64,000 nucleotides of DNA from positions 131,658-195,657 of the forward strand of contig VXAY01006166.1 in NCBI GenBank assembly GCA_013399855.1, given 5' to 3'. The notes beneath the pieces were generated by a model. It was not told the DNA's origin. It saw nothing but the letters and a program-made list of their open reading frames with translations, and ran no database searches. Every line of letters begins with the position of its first letter. Position 1 is the first letter of the stretch. Positions 61,702 through 64,000 of this stretch are shown here, in pieces. A program made the position numbers and the translations under genes. This stretch comes from Oxyruncus cristatus (taxonomy: Eukaryota > Chordata > Aves > Passeriformes > Cotingidae).

Positions 61702-62560
61702 TTCTCACTGTAAAACATGCCTTTCTTACACTGAGATGAAACTTCTGCCGGTGCAACTTGTACTCGTTGCCTCTTGTTTTCTCCATGTACTACCTGGCAA
61801 AGAGAGCACCTCCATCCTCTTTGTAGCCACCTTTAAGTGCTTCAATACTGGAATGCTGTGACCAGGTCTTCCTTAGCCTTATTCATGAAGAAGAGACCTA
61901 GCTCCTACAGTGTTACCTTGCAGAGCCCTTTGATCCTCTCCAGTCCTCCTTCAGACCCTTCCCAGTCTGTCCCATGTCTTTTCGGAGTGGCGGGGGCCAG
62001 AACTGAACATTGTACAATGAACATACTTGTCAGGTATGGCCTGACAAGCCCTGACTAGAGTGGGATGATCACATCTCTGCCTGCTAGTAGTGCCCCTGAA
62101 AATGGAGCCCAGGACTGATTCCCCTGTTGCTGCAGCCGTGTTCTCCTGATTCACATTTAACTTGTTGGCCAACACCCCTAGGTCCCTTTCAGCAACACTG
62201 TTCCCCAGCCACATGTATGCTAGCGTGTACTGGGCGCTTTAGTTATTCTGAGCTGGGTGCAGGACTTTGCACTTGTCTTTGCTAAACTTCATACAGGTCT
62301 TGATAGCTCACTCCTCCAGCCTGTTCAGATCTCTCCCTTCTGACGTGTCAACCTCACCACCCAGTTTAGTGTCATCAGCACATTGGTGAGAGTGCTTTTA
62401 ATCATCCTACCATCTAGAGCATTTATGAAAATGTTGAACAGTTTGGGGCTTGGTATCAATCACTGGGGGACCCTACTTGTGACTGGCTGCCAGCCTGAGT
62501 AAAAAACATTGACCAACACCCTTTGTGGCCTTGTTGGCCAGTTTCCTGTTCATACCTGAG
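61500..62560 (-). repeat. CR1 LINE fragment, minus strand, containing a (TGAT)7 repeat
   Basis: The left edge TAGACTCATAGAACAGCCCA is a diverged CR1 3' end. The body runs through the C-terminal ORF2 block (GNSVAERDLGVLANKLNVNQ on the minus strand) to the reverse-transcriptase spacer near 62470-62560. A perfect (TGAT)7 microsatellite at 61668-61695 has expanded inside it. It differs in wording from the other CR1 copies and is probably a separate subfamily. Confidence 0.85.
61668..61695. repeat. (TGAT)7 microsatellite
   Basis: Seven perfect TGAT units lie within the minus-strand CR1 and are followed by TGGTTG. The repeat arose after insertion, because CR1 does not carry it. Confidence 0.95.
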
Positions 62561-64000
62561 TAATTTTTGCTTCACCTTTCTAGAAACGCGTTGTATCACT
62601 GTTGCCGTGTCCTGTTAGACTGGTATATTTTAAATTGTTAAATTTTGAATTTAATTGAATGAACTTGATAACAGTTAAATTTCTTCAGACTCCTCCTGTC
62701 AAGAACAATTGCTGGATGCAATTTTTCTTCACACCTTTAGCTAAGATGATGAAGAATAACTGATTACAAAGATGGGTGAAGACCCTGCAGATGCACCTTA
62801 GAAGAAAATCAAGCTATAAATGTCATTGTTATTCCTACCATGTATGATGCCAATGTAAAGGTGGTTCAGGCTTTTTTCTACCTTCTGAAATGTTAAGTGA
62901 ATTTTGGAAGAATACTTGCAGAAAATGGAATACCTATGATTTGAAATACTTACAATTTGTGTTTTGCTTGTTCGGAATTTTGGTGATTCAGTTATATCTT
63001 GTTGCATTACATTCTGGGCCGGTGACAACAGGAATAGACTGATTCTACTTCTTTTTTTTCTTGGACCTGAACAGAATAACAAATGCTAAGAAACCTGAAC
63101 AGAAACTTTTGGGAATGCCTGGAGACATGATAACAGGCAGGAGCAGTGACTGCGCATATACCAGCATGGGTCACCGCAGAAGTAGTGAGGAAAAACATAT
63201 CGAGCGTAGCACTTGGGATTTCATGCAAATCCTGTGCTTTAAGAGTGGCTGGAACTCAGCAATAGCCATCATAGCTTATGTGGAGAAAGCTGGTTTCCTG
63301 AATCAGAGCTACCTCCTAAAAAAAGAGTAGCTTCTTGTGAATCTAGAAGTTGCATGGCCGTGTTGCCTAGAGTGCAGTTTAGTTATTTCTTTGTCTGCAA
63401 TACTGAAAAAGACTCAGATGTTTAAGCTTGTGAATTATTTTCTCATTTCTATAAGGGAAGGTGAAGACCAGTCAAGTGAAGCTGAAAAGCAGAGAGTTTC
63501 CAGTGCTTTTTAAGTTGATTGCCACAGGATCAGTATTTGGAGAAATGAGCACATTTCTGAGAGTTTTAGAAGCCTTTACTAAATGTACAGTTGATTTCTT
63601 ACCTGAGCAGTTAAATGATGATAGTAGACATTCAGAGTGGCTGTTCAGACCTTCTGGCCCAATGCCAGCCTAACTGGATTTCTACTTACAATCTAATATA
63701 AATCTTTGATAGGTGTGCAATTTAGGGAGCTCCTTTGGAATGATTTTCAGGGGCCAGAGTTGAGCATGTAAATTTCCAAAGGACTCCTGGTTCCTTTGGA
63801 ACTGTGTTTTTCCTGACAAGGCAGGATTCTGTGCTGTAGTCTAAAAAGGCCTTGTAAGAATTATACTAGGTGAGACTGGGACATGTGGGAGAGACGTAGT
63901 AAATTTGTTCTTGCTGCTAAACTGATTGATGTTTGCTTAGATCAGAGAAATTTCATACGGATTGCGGGTGTTCCAAGATGTTGCAGACACGTGGAGTGCT

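Larger units (their letters stand above)
60171..64000 (+). other. Downstream intronic or intergenic sequence
   Basis: The sequence returns to ordinary AT-rich composition immediately after the array. It holds one minus-strand CR1 (about 61500-62560). I looked for the expected last PIGG exon (final membrane helices and C-terminus) and did not find it. Short frames at 60805-61143 and 63061-63330 match nothing I know. The window ends without a gene boundary. Confidence 0.7.

Noticed and set aside
63061..63330. 89-codon + strand open frame near the right end
   Set aside because: The product matches no family I know, and there are no splice or promoter signals supporting it. It is not the missing PIGG exon.

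Overview
The window is vertebrate nuclear DNA, almost certainly from a bird. Its interspersed repeats are dominated by CR1 LINE fragments on both strands, with the CR1-type 3' ends (ATTCTATG-like octamers) and no poly(A) tails. It also carries a 7SK-like RNA copy, and its only recognisable protein-coding gene has vertebrate exon/intron structure.

That gene is PIGG (GPI ethanolamine phosphate transferase 2) on the + strand. Six internal coding exons are present: 1229-1446, 4112-4393, 12346-12803, 21001-21192, 29203-29512 and 39747-39910. All have AG/GT borders and mutually compatible phases, and together they give about 541 codons of uninterrupted reading frame. They cover the end of the luminal catalytic part and most of the C-terminal multi-spanning membrane domain. 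Exons upstream of position 1 are outside the window. The expected last coding exon (final transmembrane helices and C-terminus) is not visible before 64000, so the last intron appears to be longer than 24 kb.

The introns hold CR1 fragments: a near-complete but decayed copy at about 24.1-28.0 kb, and about a dozen truncated ones. There is a probable endogenous-retrovirus LTR fragment on the minus strand near 10.65-11.45 kb. A 7SK snRNA copy is joined directly to a 5'-truncated CR1 at 18.09-19.11 kb. A few short microsatellites and one 7-N assembly gap complete the repeats.

The most unusual object is a block of about 13.3 kb from 46872 to 60170 that is almost entirely C and T on the + strand. 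It is built largely from a degenerate minisatellite unit of about 18-22 bp, roughly CTTTCCCTCTCTCATGTG. A CR1 (about 48905-49812) and a short purine-containing insert (about 47128-47262) interrupt it. Because pyrimidine-rich DNA rarely forms stop codons, all three + frames are open over long stretches and the minus strand shows Arg/Glu/Lys-rich frames. None of these looks like a gene. If PIGG continues downstream, this block lies in its last intron and would be transcribed as a giant polypyrimidine RNA.
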